DNA of 64,000 bases from Cereibacter_A azotoformans (GTDB taxonomy: Bacteria; Pseudomonadota; Alphaproteobacteria; Rhodobacterales; Rhodobacteraceae). Positions 16,356 through 24,247 of this stretch are shown here, piece after piece. Numbering within the stretch: the stretch's first letter is position 1; each line of letters starts with the position of its first letter. The translations under genes were made by a program, and so were the position numbers. Under the pieces are notes generated by a model that saw only the letters and a program-made list of their open reading frames with translations, searched no databases and was not told where the DNA came from. The DNA lies in assembly GCF_003050905.1 (NCBI RefSeq), contig NZ_QAOT01000001.1; one strand, given 5' to 3'.

Positions 16356-16765
16356 CCCCGCTCGCCGTGGATCTGGCGCAGCGCCCGTTCGAGATCGGCG
16401 AGCAGCGCGGCGTAGGGACGCTCGATCGTGGCCCCCGGACGGCCTACGAGGACGTAGTCCCAACCCGGATGCCCCCTCGTCGTCAGCAGCTCGCGCGCAA
16501 GCGCGCGGAGCCGCCGCTTGGCGCGGTTGCGCATGACGGCGTTGCCGACCTTCTTCGAGCAGGTGAAGCCCACGCGAATGCCGCCCTCCGCCTCGCGGCG
16601 CCGGGCCTGCAGCAGGAAGCCGGGCGTTCCCTGACGCCGGGCCTGGGCGGCGCGCAGGAAATCGGCGCGCTTCCTCAGAATTTCGGGCGCAGGATGTGGC
16701 GACGCCGCCGGACATCCGGCGGGCGCGGCATCGCTGCCCGTCCCTCCGGCCTCCGGCGGCGTCAT
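16352..16765 (-). CDS. rnpA: Ribonuclease P protein component
   Basis: Protein subunit of RNase P for tRNA 5' maturation. It has 137 residues. EILRKRADFLRAAQARRQGTPGFLLQ is the N-terminal core strand and helix. VGFTCSKKVGNAVMRNRAKRRLRAL holds the RNR box that contacts the catalytic RNA, and WDYVLVGRPGAT the last strand. About 25 low-complexity Pro/Gly/Ala residues precede the core. Because the open frame begins just 22 bp after rpmH, a start nearer the core cannot be excluded. It is translationally coupled to yidD. Confidence 0.94.
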   Translation of the reverse strand: MTPPEAGGTGSDAAPAGCPAASPHPAPEILRKRADFLRAAQARRQGTPGFLLQARRREAEGGIRVGFTCSKKVGNAVMRNRAKRRLRALARELLTTRGHPGWDYVLVGRPGATIERPYAALLADLERALRQIHGERG

Positions 16766-16787
16766 GTCACTGGGCCCGGGGCGTCGC

Positions 16788-16922
16788 TCAGGCCGAGAGC
16801 TTCTTGCGGCCCTTGGCGCGGCGGGCGTTCAGCACGAGGCGGCCGCCCTTGGTGGCCATGCGCGCGCGGAAGCCGTGGCGACGCGCACGGACCAGGTTCG
16901 ACGGTTGAAAAGTGCGCTTCAT
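16788..16922 (-). CDS. rpmH: 50S ribosomal protein L34
   Basis: A 44-residue, highly basic ribosomal protein. It begins MKRTFQPSNLVRARRHGFRA and ends KGRKKLSA, fully typical of L34. An AGGAGATCCGCG ribosome site precedes the ATG at 16922. It is the first gene of the rpmH-rnpA-yidD cluster. The 190-bp gap to the divergent TVP38 gene (16923-17114) should contain both promoters. Confidence 0.97.
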   Translation of the reverse strand: MKRTFQPSNLVRARRHGFRARMATKGGRLVLNARRAKGRKKLSA

Positions 16923-17114
16923 CGCGGATCTCCTAGGTATGCAGCCGGAACCCCCGCGGATTCGCAGGCCACGTTCCTTTGAAGCCCGCCTCTTAGTGGC
17001 GACGCGGGCGCAAGTCAATTCGTCCGGTTCAAGAAAATCGGGCTCGGGCCCCGGCGACACTGGCCGCCGGCGCCCCTCGGCCCCATCTTGTGGGCGACCC
17101 GCCAGGAGCCGCCC

Positions 17115-17831
17115 TTGTCCCTCAGCCGATCCCCCGCCCTCGCCCGCCGCCTGCCCATCCTGTTGATCCTCGTGGTCGCGATCGGAGGCGCCCTCCTGCT
17201 GCATGACCGGCTGTCGTTCGAGGGGCTGGCGCGGCACCGCGAGGCGTTGCTGGCCTTCCGCGACGCCAATCACGCGGCGGCGGCCCTGACCTTCGTCGCG
17301 GCCTACATGGCCATCGTCCTGTTCAGCCTGCCGGGGGCGCTGATCTGCACGCTGACCGGAGGCTTTCTCTTCGGCCTCTTTCCCGGCGTGCTCTACAATG
17401 TCGCGGCGGCCTCGGCCGGAGCGGTGCTTCTGTTTCTCGCCGCGCGCGCGGGCTTCGGCGCGAGCATTGCGGCACGGATGGCCGCGCAGGGCGGGGCGGT
17501 GGCTCGGCTTCAGGCGGGGCTGAAGGAAAGCGAATGGTCGGTGCTGTTCCTCATGCGGCTGGTGCCTGTCGTGCCCTTCTTCGTGGCCAACCTCCTGCCC
17601 GCGTTCCTGAACGTGCCGCTGCACCGCTTTGCCATATCGACCGTGCTCGGCATCCTGCCGGGAGCGCTGGTCTATACGTCGGTCGGCACCGGCCTCGGGG
17701 CGGTTCTGGCGCGCGGCGAAGCGCCGGATCTGGGCATCATCTTCACCCCACAGGTGCTCGGGCCGCTTCTGGGCCTTGCCGCGCTCTCGGCGCTGCCTAT
17801 CGTGCTCAGACTCGCACGAAGGGGGCGGTGA
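17115..17831 (+). CDS. TVP38/TMEM64 (SNARE-associated, DedA-like) membrane protein
   Basis: About 238 residues with some six hydrophobic segments: LPILLILVVAIGGALLL near the N-terminus, ALTFVAAYMAIVLFSLPGALICTLTGGFLFG, LYNVAAASAGAVLLFLAARAG, and two C-terminal spans. The VTT-domain signature FLFGLFPGVLYN...G and LRLVPVVPFFVANLLPAFLNV, with a charged residue before PF, are present. Members move lipids or solutes across membranes; the substrate here is unknown. The TTG at 17115 has AGGAG 7 nt upstream; a TTG at 17088 is in frame but lacks such a site. It overlaps the next gene by TGATG. Confidence 0.85.
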   Translation: MSLSRSPALARRLPILLILVVAIGGALLLHDRLSFEGLARHREALLAFRDANHAAAALTFVAAYMAIVLFSLPGALICTLTGGFLFGLFPGVLYNVAAASAGAVLLFLAARAGFGASIAARMAAQGGAVARLQAGLKESEWSVLFLMRLVPVVPFFVANLLPAFLNVPLHRFAISTVLGILPGALVYTSVGTGLGAVLARGEAPDLGIIFTPQVLGPLLGLAALSALPIVLRLARRGR

Positions 17832-19243
17832 TGGAGCGGATCGAGACGGATCTCTGCGTGATCGGCGCGGGCTCGGGCGGGTTGTCGGTCGCGGCCGGGG
17901 CGGCGCAGATGGGCGCAAGGGTCGTGCTGGTCGAGGCGGGCGATATGGGGGGCGACTGCCTGAACGCGGGCTGCGTGCCCTCCAAGGCGCTGCTGGCCGC
18001 GGCCAAGGCCGCGCAGGCGATGCGAACGGTCGGGCCCCTCGGCATCCGCCCGGTCGAGCCCGAGATCGATTTTGCCGCCGTGAAGGATCATGTGGCCCGA
18101 ACCATCGCCGCCATCGCACCCCACGACAGCCAGGAGCGGTTCGAGGGGCTGGGCGTGCGCGTCCTGCGCGACTGGGGCCGGTTCGTCTCGCCCGCCGAAC
18201 TGCGCGTGGGCGAGCGGACCGTCACGGCGCGGCGCTTCGTGATCGCCACCGGCTCGCGTCCGGTCGTGCCGTCCATCCCGGGCATCGACCGGGTGGAGGT
18301 GCTGACGAACGAGACGATTTTCGCGCTGCGTGAACGGCCGGAGCATCTGGTGATCATCGGCGGCGGTCCGGTGGGAATCGAGATGGCGCAGGCGCATCGC
18401 CGCCTCGGGGTCCGCGTGACGGTGATCGCGGGGCACAAGGCGTTGCCCAAGGACGACCCGGAGCTGTCCGCCATCGTCCTCGGGCGGCTGCGGGCCGAGG
18501 GTGTCGAGATCCTCGAGGGCGCCTCGGCCGCGGCGGTCGATCCCTGCCCGGAAGGGATTGCGGTAACGGCCGGAGACCGTCGGATCGTGGGCTCTCACCT
18601 GCTGGTGGCGGCCGGACGGCGGCCGGCCCTCGAGAGGCTCGATCCGGCCGCGGCGGGGGTCGAGGTGACCGCGAAGGGCGTGAAGGTCGGCCCCGACCTG
18701 CGGACGTCGAACCGGCGCGTCTATGCGGTGGGGGATGCCGCGGGCGGGCTGCAGTTCACCCATCTGGCCGGATACCATGCCTCGGTCGTGATCCGCTCGA
18801 TCCTGTTCGGGCTGCCGTCGAAGGCTGCGGCGCTGATCCCGCATGTCACCTACACCGAACCCGAGCTGGCGCAGATCGGGCTGACCGAGGCCGAGGCGCG
18901 CGAGCGGCATGGGTCGCGGCTCGAGGTGCTGCGCGTGCCCGTCTCGGGCAGCGACCGGGCGCAGGCGGAGGGCGCGACCGAAGGGCTCGTGAAGCTGATG
19001 GTGGCGCGCGGGCGCCCGGTGGGCGTGTCCATCGCGGCCCCGCACGCGGGCGAGATGATCGGCCTCTGGGCCATGGCGCTGGCCTCGGGGGCGAAGCTTT
19101 CGACGGTTGCGGGTGTGGTGCTGCCCTATCCCACCCTCAACGAACTGTCCAAGCGGGCGGCAGGAGCCTATTTTTCCCCCAGACTGTTTGATAGTCGGTT
19201 GGTCGGGACGGCGGTGCGCACCCTGCAGCGCCTCCTGCCCTGA
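17831..19243 (+). CDS. FAD-dependent pyridine nucleotide-disulfide oxidoreductase (mercuric reductase/LPD-like)
   Basis: A 470-residue flavoprotein. The N-terminal FAD fold is CVIGAGSGGLSVAAGAAQMG. The redox disulfide GGDCLNAGCVPSKAL (CxxxxC at about residues 40-45) is that of lipoamide dehydrogenase and mercuric reductase. The second nucleotide fold is VIIGGGPVGIEMAQAHRRLG. AVGDAAGGLQFTHLAGYHA is the second FAD segment, followed by a dimerisation domain. There is no N-terminal HMA domain and no C-terminal vicinal cysteine pair, so it is not a typical MerA. The true substrate is unknown. It is coupled to the TVP38 membrane gene, a pairing frequent in bacteria, suggesting a shared process. Confidence 0.87.
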   Translation: MERIETDLCVIGAGSGGLSVAAGAAQMGARVVLVEAGDMGGDCLNAGCVPSKALLAAAKAAQAMRTVGPLGIRPVEPEIDFAAVKDHVARTIAAIAPHDSQERFEGLGVRVLRDWGRFVSPAELRVGERTVTARRFVIATGSRPVVPSIPGIDRVEVLTNETIFALRERPEHLVIIGGGPVGIEMAQAHRRLGVRVTVIAGHKALPKDDPELSAIVLGRLRAEGVEILEGASAAAVDPCPEGIAVTAGDRRIVGSHLLVAAGRRPALERLDPAAAGVEVTAKGVKVGPDLRTSNRRVYAVGDAAGGLQFTHLAGYHASVVIRSILFGLPSKAAALIPHVTYTEPELAQIGLTEAEARERHGSRLEVLRVPVSGSDRAQAEGATEGLVKLMVARGRPVGVSIAAPHAGEMIGLWAMALASGAKLSTVAGVVLPYPTLNELSKRAAGAYFSPRLFDSRLVGTAVRTLQRLLP

Positions 19244-19299
19244 CGGACCCAGGATCCGGCGGGCGCGTTGGTAGCAGGTAGAGTCGGAAGGACGGGATT

Positions 19300-20700
19300 T
19301 TGCGGCGGTTCCTGAACACGCTCTCGGGGCGGTTCCTGATGCTCACCGCTGCCTTCGTCATGCTGGCAGAGGTGCTGATTCTCGTGCCCTCGGTGGCGCG
19401 CTTCCGCGAAGGCTACCTGCTCTTGCGGCTCGAGAAGGCGCAGATCGCCTCGCTTGCGCTCCTGGCGGCCGACGAGATGATCACGCCCGAGCTGGAAGCC
19501 GAACTGCTGGCCAACGCGGGTGTCTACAACGTCGTGCTGCGGCGCGACGAGATCCGGCAACTCGTGCTGTCCTCGCCGATCCCGGTGCCGGTCGAGGTGA
19601 CCTACGACCTGCGCTTTGCCGGGCCGCTGGGGATGATCCGCGACACGTTCATGGACCTCCTGGATCGCGAGGGCGTGATCCGGGTGATCGGCGAGCCCGT
19701 GGAAAGCGGCGGCCAGCAGATCGAGGTCGCGCTCGAGCGGGGCCCGATGCGCACGGCGATGCTGGAACATGGCGCGCGCGTGCTGGTCTTTTCGGCGCTG
19801 ATCTCGATGGTGACGGCGCTTCTTCTGTTCCTGGCGGTGCGGCGGCTTCTGGTGCTGCCGATCCGGCGCGTGGTGACGCACATGACATCCTACGCCGAGG
19901 CGCCCGAGGATGCGCGCCGGGTGATCACGCCCACCGCCGGCATCCGCGAGCTGCGCGAGGCGGAAGAGGCGCTGCAGATGATGCAGACCCAGCTGATCGG
20001 GGCGCTGCGCCAGAAGGAGCGCCTTGCCCAGCTTGGCGGGGCGGTCGCCAAGATCAGCCACGACCTGCGCAACATCCTGACGACGGCGCAACTCTTTGCC
20101 GACCGGCTCTCGTCCTCGGACGATCCGGCGGTGGCGCGGGCAGCGCCCAAGCTGCTGGGCTCGATCCGCCGGGCGGTGTCCCTGTGCGAAGCCACGCTGA
20201 CCTTTGGCCGGGCCGAGGAGCCGCCACCGCAGATCACCCGCGTCCCGTTGCGCCGCCTGATGGAGGAGGTGGCCGAGGCCGAATCGCTCGTCGGCGGCGG
20301 TGAGGTCGGCTGCCTGATCGATGTTCCGCCGAACATGGTGATCCGGGCCGATGGCGAACAGCTCTACCGGGTTCTGGGCAACCTCGTGCGCAACGCCCGG
20401 CAGGCGATCGAGACGACCGGCCAGCAGGGCACGATCGAGCTGTCGGCCGGCGAGGGCGAGGAGGAGTGGTGGATCCGGGTCGGAGATACCGGGCCCGGCC
20501 TGCCGCCCAAGGCGCGCGAGCATCTGTTCACGGCCTTTCAGGGCGGGGCGCGCAAGGGCGGATCGGGGCTCGGGCTTGCGATCTCGTCGGAACTGGTGAG
20601 GGGGCACGGCGGGCGTCTGGACCTGCTGCGCAGCGATGCGCAGGGAACCGAGTTCATCATCCGCCTGCCCAAGGGGCTCGGTCTCGGAGACGTGAGCTGA
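19300..20700 (+). CDS. Orphan sensor histidine kinase
   Basis: A 466-residue membrane histidine kinase. Transmembrane segments lie at about 10-31 and 158-178, enclosing a periplasmic sensor of about 125 residues. A HAMP-like linker follows (RRLLVLPIRRVVTHMTSYAE). The H box is AKISHDLRNILTT, then an N box with LGNLVRNARQAI, G1 VGDTGPGLPP and G2 GGSGLGLAIS. No response regulator is adjacent, so its partner is elsewhere. The start is a TTG at 19300 with AAGGACGGG upstream. The upstream flavoprotein lies 56 bp away on the same strand. Confidence 0.88.
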   Translation: MRRFLNTLSGRFLMLTAAFVMLAEVLILVPSVARFREGYLLLRLEKAQIASLALLAADEMITPELEAELLANAGVYNVVLRRDEIRQLVLSSPIPVPVEVTYDLRFAGPLGMIRDTFMDLLDREGVIRVIGEPVESGGQQIEVALERGPMRTAMLEHGARVLVFSALISMVTALLLFLAVRRLLVLPIRRVVTHMTSYAEAPEDARRVITPTAGIRELREAEEALQMMQTQLIGALRQKERLAQLGGAVAKISHDLRNILTTAQLFADRLSSSDDPAVARAAPKLLGSIRRAVSLCEATLTFGRAEEPPPQITRVPLRRLMEEVAEAESLVGGGEVGCLIDVPPNMVIRADGEQLYRVLGNLVRNARQAIETTGQQGTIELSAGEGEEEWWIRVGDTGPGLPPKAREHLFTAFQGGARKGGSGLGLAISSELVRGHGGRLDLLRSDAQGTEFIIRLPKGLGLGDVS

Positions 20701-20730
20701 GACCGCGGTCCGGCGGCCCATGTCGCAAGA

Positions 20731-20756
20731 CGGGAGGGGCCGCAGGGCCCCTCCCG
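20731..20756. terminator. Bidirectional terminator between the kinase gene and lpd
   Basis: CGGGAGGGGCC-GCAG-GGCCCCTCCCG is a perfect 11-bp stem with a tetraloop, midway between the convergent stop codons at 20700 and 20773. It probably serves both genes. Confidence 0.75.
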
Positions 20757-20772
20757 AGGGTCACGCAGCCGA

Positions 20773-22161
20773 TCAGGCGTGGATCGCGCCGTCACCACAG
20801 GCCAGCGCTGCCTCGCGGACGGCCTCGGACCAGGTCGGGTGGGCATGGCATGTCAGCGCAAGATCCTGCGACGAGGCGCCGAACTCCATCGCCACGCAGA
20901 CTTCGTGGATCAGGTCGCCCGCGGCCGGTCCGATGATGTGGCAGCCAAGGATGCGGTCGGTTTCCTTGTCGGCCAGCAGCTTCACGAAGCCTTCGGCCTG
21001 GAAGACCGCCTTGGCGCGCGCATTGCCCATGAAGGGGAACTTGCCGACCTTGTAGGCGCGGCCCGCCTCCTTCAGCATCTCCTCGGTCTGGCCGACGCTC
21101 GCGACTTCGGGGGTGGTGTAGATCACGCCCGGGATCACGCCGTAGTTCACATGGCCATGCTTGCCGGCGAGGATCTCGGCCACGGCCATGCCTTCGTCCT
21201 CGGCCTTGTGGGCCAGCATGGCCCCCGGCACGCAGTCGCCGATGGCGTAGAGGCCCGGAACGTTGGTGCGGAAGTGGTCGTCGATCTTGACCATGCCGCG
21301 CGGGAGCATCTCGACGCCGAGCGCCTCGAGCCCCAGCCCCTCGGTGAAGGGTTTGCGCCCGGTGGCGACGAGCACCGTGTCGGCGGTGAGGCTCGAGTCC
21401 TTGCCGTCCTTGTTGGCCTTCCAGGTCACGGTGGCCTTGCCGTCCTGCACCGTGACACCCTGCACCGCGGCGCCGAGGACGAACTCGAGCCCCTGCCTGG
21501 CCAGGATGCGCTGGAAGCCCTTGATGATCTCGCCATCCGCGCCGGGGATGATCTTGTCCATATATTCGACGACTGTCACCTTGGCACCCAGCCGGGCATA
21601 GACCGAGCCGAGTTCGAGCCCGATCACGCCCGCGCCGATCACCACCATCGTCTCGGGGATCCTGTCGAGGCTGAGGGCGCCGGTCGAGGTGACCACGATC
21701 TTCTCGTCCACCTCGACTCCCGGGAGGCTTGCGGGCTCGGAGCCGGTGGCGATCACGACGGACTTCGCCTCGTGGATCTCGTCGCCGACCTTGACCTTGC
21801 CGGCCTCGGGGATCGAGCCCCAGCCCTTGAGCCAGGTGATCTTGTTCTTCTTGAACAGGAACTCGATGCCCTTGGTGTTGCCGTCCACCACATCCTGCTT
21901 GTAGGCCTGCATCTTCGGCCAGTCCACGGTGGGATGGCCGCCCATCAGGCCCATCTTCTCGAAGTTCTCGTGGACTTCGTGCAGGTTGTGGGTGGCGTGC
22001 AGCAGCGCCTTGGAGGGGATGCAGCCCACGTTGAGGCAGGTGCCGCCCAGCGTGTCGCGGCCCTCGACCACGGCGGTCTTCAGCCCGAGCTGCGCGCAGC
22101 GGATGGCGGAGACATAGCCGCCGGGGCCCGCGCCGATGATGATGACGTCGAAAGTTGCCAT
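20773..22161 (-). CDS. lpd: Dihydrolipoamide dehydrogenase (E3)
   Basis: Reoxidises dihydrolipoyl groups with NAD+ in 2-oxoacid dehydrogenase complexes. It has 462 residues from the ATG at 22161 (MATFDVIIIGAGPGGYVSAI); the frame stays open upstream but without homology. The redox site is GGTCLNVGCIPSKALLHA, the NAD fold VVIGAGVIGLELGSVYARLG, the FAD motif YAIGDCVPGAMLAHKAEDEG, and the catalytic His-Glu pair HAHPTWSEAVREAA near the C-terminus. Its place downstream of sucB and sucA makes it the E3 of the 2-oxoglutarate dehydrogenase complex, although it may also serve others. Confidence 0.96.
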   Translation of the reverse strand: MATFDVIIIGAGPGGYVSAIRCAQLGLKTAVVEGRDTLGGTCLNVGCIPSKALLHATHNLHEVHENFEKMGLMGGHPTVDWPKMQAYKQDVVDGNTKGIEFLFKKNKITWLKGWGSIPEAGKVKVGDEIHEAKSVVIATGSEPASLPGVEVDEKIVVTSTGALSLDRIPETMVVIGAGVIGLELGSVYARLGAKVTVVEYMDKIIPGADGEIIKGFQRILARQGLEFVLGAAVQGVTVQDGKATVTWKANKDGKDSSLTADTVLVATGRKPFTEGLGLEALGVEMLPRGMVKIDDHFRTNVPGLYAIGDCVPGAMLAHKAEDEGMAVAEILAGKHGHVNYGVIPGVIYTTPEVASVGQTEEMLKEAGRAYKVGKFPFMGNARAKAVFQAEGFVKLLADKETDRILGCHIIGPAAGDLIHEVCVAMEFGASSQDLALTCHAHPTWSEAVREAALACGDGAIHA

Positions 22162-22209
22162 TGTGGCCTCCGGGTTGCGAGCGCCCTGCGGGTCCGCGAG
22201 GGGAGAGGC

Positions 22210-22260
22210 GGGGGGCTGTCTGCCCCCCGTGCCCCCCGAGGATATTTGGACAGAGTGAAG
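22210..22260. repeat. Hairpin plus Rhodobacterales-type intergenic repeat motif
   Basis: GGGGGGC-TGTCT-GCCCCCC (22210-22228) is a 7-bp hairpin. It is followed by CCCCCCGAGGATATTTGG (22232-22249) and CAGAGTGAAG. The block CCCCGAGGATATTT followed by CAGAATGAAG-like sequence is, from memory, a very common dispersed element in Rhodobacteraceae intergenic DNA. It lies between lpd and the MAPEG gene. Only one copy is seen in this window. Confidence 0.55.
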
Positions 22261-22274
22261 GGGCGCGGAAAGGA

Positions 22275-22673
22275 TCAGACGAGCGCGGCGAGGAGCATCG
22301 CCACGGTGGCGGTGAAGCCTGCGGCCCAGATGGCCGAGCGCCAGGGGCGCCAGCCGAGCACATAGGCCGGGATGTAGAGGATGCGGGCGGCGAGGTAGAT
22401 CCAGGCCATCGCGGCGGTGAAGCCGGTGGCCTGGCCGCCGAGCGTCACGACGACCACCGCGAGCGTGAAGAGGATCAGCCCCTCGAAATGGTTGTTCAGC
22501 GCCCGCTGGAGCCGGCCCGGCACGGTGGAGAGCGGCTGGTTCGGCGGCTCGTCCCGCGGGCCGGTCGTCCATTTGTAGCCGAGCTCCATGTTGGCGAGGA
22601 GCGCGAAGGGAAGGAAGGTCAGGGCCTGCAGGAGGCCGGCCAGGCAGAGAACGGTGAGTTCGGTGGTCATCAT
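22275..22673 (-). CDS. MAPEG family membrane protein
   Basis: A 132-residue protein with four predicted hydrophobic helices: LTVLCLAGLLQALTFLPFALLA, FEGLILFTLAVVVVTLG, AAMAWIYLAARILYIPAYVLG and IWAAGFTATVAMLLAAL. The RLQRALNNHFEGL segment, with its Asn and Glu, is characteristic of bacterial MAPEG (eicosanoid/glutathione metabolism) proteins. Function in bacteria is mostly undefined. It sits between sucB and lpd on the same strand, inside the 2-oxoglutarate dehydrogenase gene group, but nothing shows a functional tie. Confidence 0.82.
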   Translation of the reverse strand: MMTTELTVLCLAGLLQALTFLPFALLANMELGYKWTTGPRDEPPNQPLSTVPGRLQRALNNHFEGLILFTLAVVVVTLGGQATGFTAAMAWIYLAARILYIPAYVLGWRPWRSAIWAAGFTATVAMLLAALV

Positions 22674-22724
22674 GGTCCCCGGAGACGGGAGGGCCCCGGG
22701 ACGGTCCCGGGGCCCACGCGGGTA

Positions 22725-24245
22725 TCAGAGGTCGAGCAGCAGGCGGCGCGGATCTTCCAGCGCCTCCTTGACGCGGACGAGGAAGGTCACCGCGCCCTTG
22801 CCATCGACGATGCGGTGATCGTAGCTGAGCGCGAGATACATCATCGGGCGGATGACGATCTGGCCCTTTTCTACCACCGGCCGGTCCTGGATCTTGTGCA
22901 TGCCGAGGATGCCCGACTGCGGCGGGTTCAGGATCGGCGAGGACATGAGCGAGCCATAGACACCGCCGTTCGAGATGGTGAAGCTGCCGCCCTGCATCTC
23001 GGCCATCGAGAGCTTGCCGTCACGCGCCCGCGCGCCAAGCTCGGCGATCTTCTTCTCGATCTGGGCAAAGCCCATCTGGTCGGCGTCGCGCACCACCGGC
23101 ACCACGAGGCCCGAGGGCGTGCCCACCGCCACGCCCATGTGGACGTAGTTCTTGTAGACGATGTCGGTGCCGTCGATCTCCGCATTGACCTCGGGCACTT
23201 CCTTGAGCGCGTGGCAGCAGGCCTTCACGAAGAAGGACATGAAGCCCATCTTGGTGCCGTGCTTCTTCTCGAACTGGTCCTTGTATTCGTTGCGCAGCGC
23301 CATCACGCCCGACATGTCCACCTCGTTGTAGGTGGTGAGCATGGCGGCGGTGTTCTGCGCCTCCTTCAGGCGGCGGGCGATGGTCTGGCGCAGGCGGGTC
23401 ATCTTGACCCGCTCCTCGCGGGCCGCATCGTCGGCCGGGACCGGCTGGCGCGGCAGCGAGGGCTGCGGCGCGGGTGCCGGGGCCTGAGCCTGCGATGCGC
23501 CCGCGACCGCGCGGGCGACGTCGTCCTTCATGATCCGGCCATCGCGGCCGGTGCCCTGCACCGCATCCGGCGAAAGGCCGGCCTCGGCCATCGCCTTCTT
23601 CGCGGCCGGAGCATCCTCGACGTCCTTCTTCGCGGCCCTGGCGGGGGCCGCGTCAACCTTCGGAGCCTCGGCCTTCGGCGCGGCAGCCACGCCCTGGCCA
23701 TCGGTCGAGATCAGCGCAAGGCGCGAGCCCGCGGCGACGGTCGTGCCCTCGGTCACGAGGATCTCGGCCAGCACGCCCGCCGCGGGCGCGGGCACCTCGA
23801 CCGACACCTTGTCGGTCTCGAGCTCGCAGAGCATCTCGTCCTGCGCCACCGTGTCGCCCGGCTTCTTGAACCAGGTGGACACGGTTGCCTCGGACACCGA
23901 TTCGCCAAGGGCAGGCACCATCACGTCGATCATCTTGCTCTCTCCCGCGCCGGCCTGTGCCTCGGCGCCCCCATGAGTCCTTGCCGGGGCCGGTTCGTCG
24001 CCGGCCTCCGCTGCTCCGATCTGCGCCAGAAGGGCCGAAACCGCAACCGTCGTCCCCTCGGGGGCGACGATCTCGGTCAGGCGGCCCGCGACGGGCGCGT
24101 GAACCTCGACCGTCACCTTGTCGGTCTCGAGTTCGCAGAGCATCTCGTCGGCGGCCACACGGTCCCCCGGCTTCTTGAACCAGGTGGCGACCGTCGCCTC
24201 CGAGACGCTTTCTCCCAGCGTCGGAACCCTAACTTCCGTTCCCAT
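22725..24245 (-). CDS. sucB: Dihydrolipoyllysine succinyltransferase (2-oxoglutarate dehydrogenase E2) with two lipoyl domains
   Basis: Core E2 of the 2-oxoglutarate dehydrogenase complex. It has 506 residues. Two tandem lipoyl domains are visible: residues about 2-77 with Lys43 in ELETDKVTVE, and about 105-180 with Lys146 in ELETDKVSVE. An Ala/Pro/Lys-rich linker follows, then the E3/E1-binding domain (about 225-265, AKKAMAEAGLSPDAV), another linker and the catalytic domain. The active site is LSYDHRIVDGKGAV near the C-terminus. Most OdhB proteins have a single lipoyl domain. Met105 lies exactly where such a protein would begin and has GGGAGAG upstream. The start is 2 bp after the sucA stop. 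Confidence 0.95.
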   Translation of the reverse strand: MGTEVRVPTLGESVSEATVATWFKKPGDRVAADEMLCELETDKVTVEVHAPVAGRLTEIVAPEGTTVAVSALLAQIGAAEAGDEPAPARTHGGAEAQAGAGESKMIDVMVPALGESVSEATVSTWFKKPGDTVAQDEMLCELETDKVSVEVPAPAAGVLAEILVTEGTTVAAGSRLALISTDGQGVAAAPKAEAPKVDAAPARAAKKDVEDAPAAKKAMAEAGLSPDAVQGTGRDGRIMKDDVARAVAGASQAQAPAPAPQPSLPRQPVPADDAAREERVKMTRLRQTIARRLKEAQNTAAMLTTYNEVDMSGVMALRNEYKDQFEKKHGTKMGFMSFFVKACCHALKEVPEVNAEIDGTDIVYKNYVHMGVAVGTPSGLVVPVVRDADQMGFAQIEKKIAELGARARDGKLSMAEMQGGSFTISNGGVYGSLMSSPILNPPQSGILGMHKIQDRPVVEKGQIVIRPMMYLALSYDHRIVDGKGAVTFLVRVKEALEDPRRLLLDL

Positions 24246-24247
24246 CC

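Noticed and set aside
17831..19243. Calling the flavoprotein a mercuric reductase (merA)
   Set aside because: No HMA domain, no C-terminal Cys-Cys pair and no mer genes nearby; only the CxxxxC redox fold is shared.
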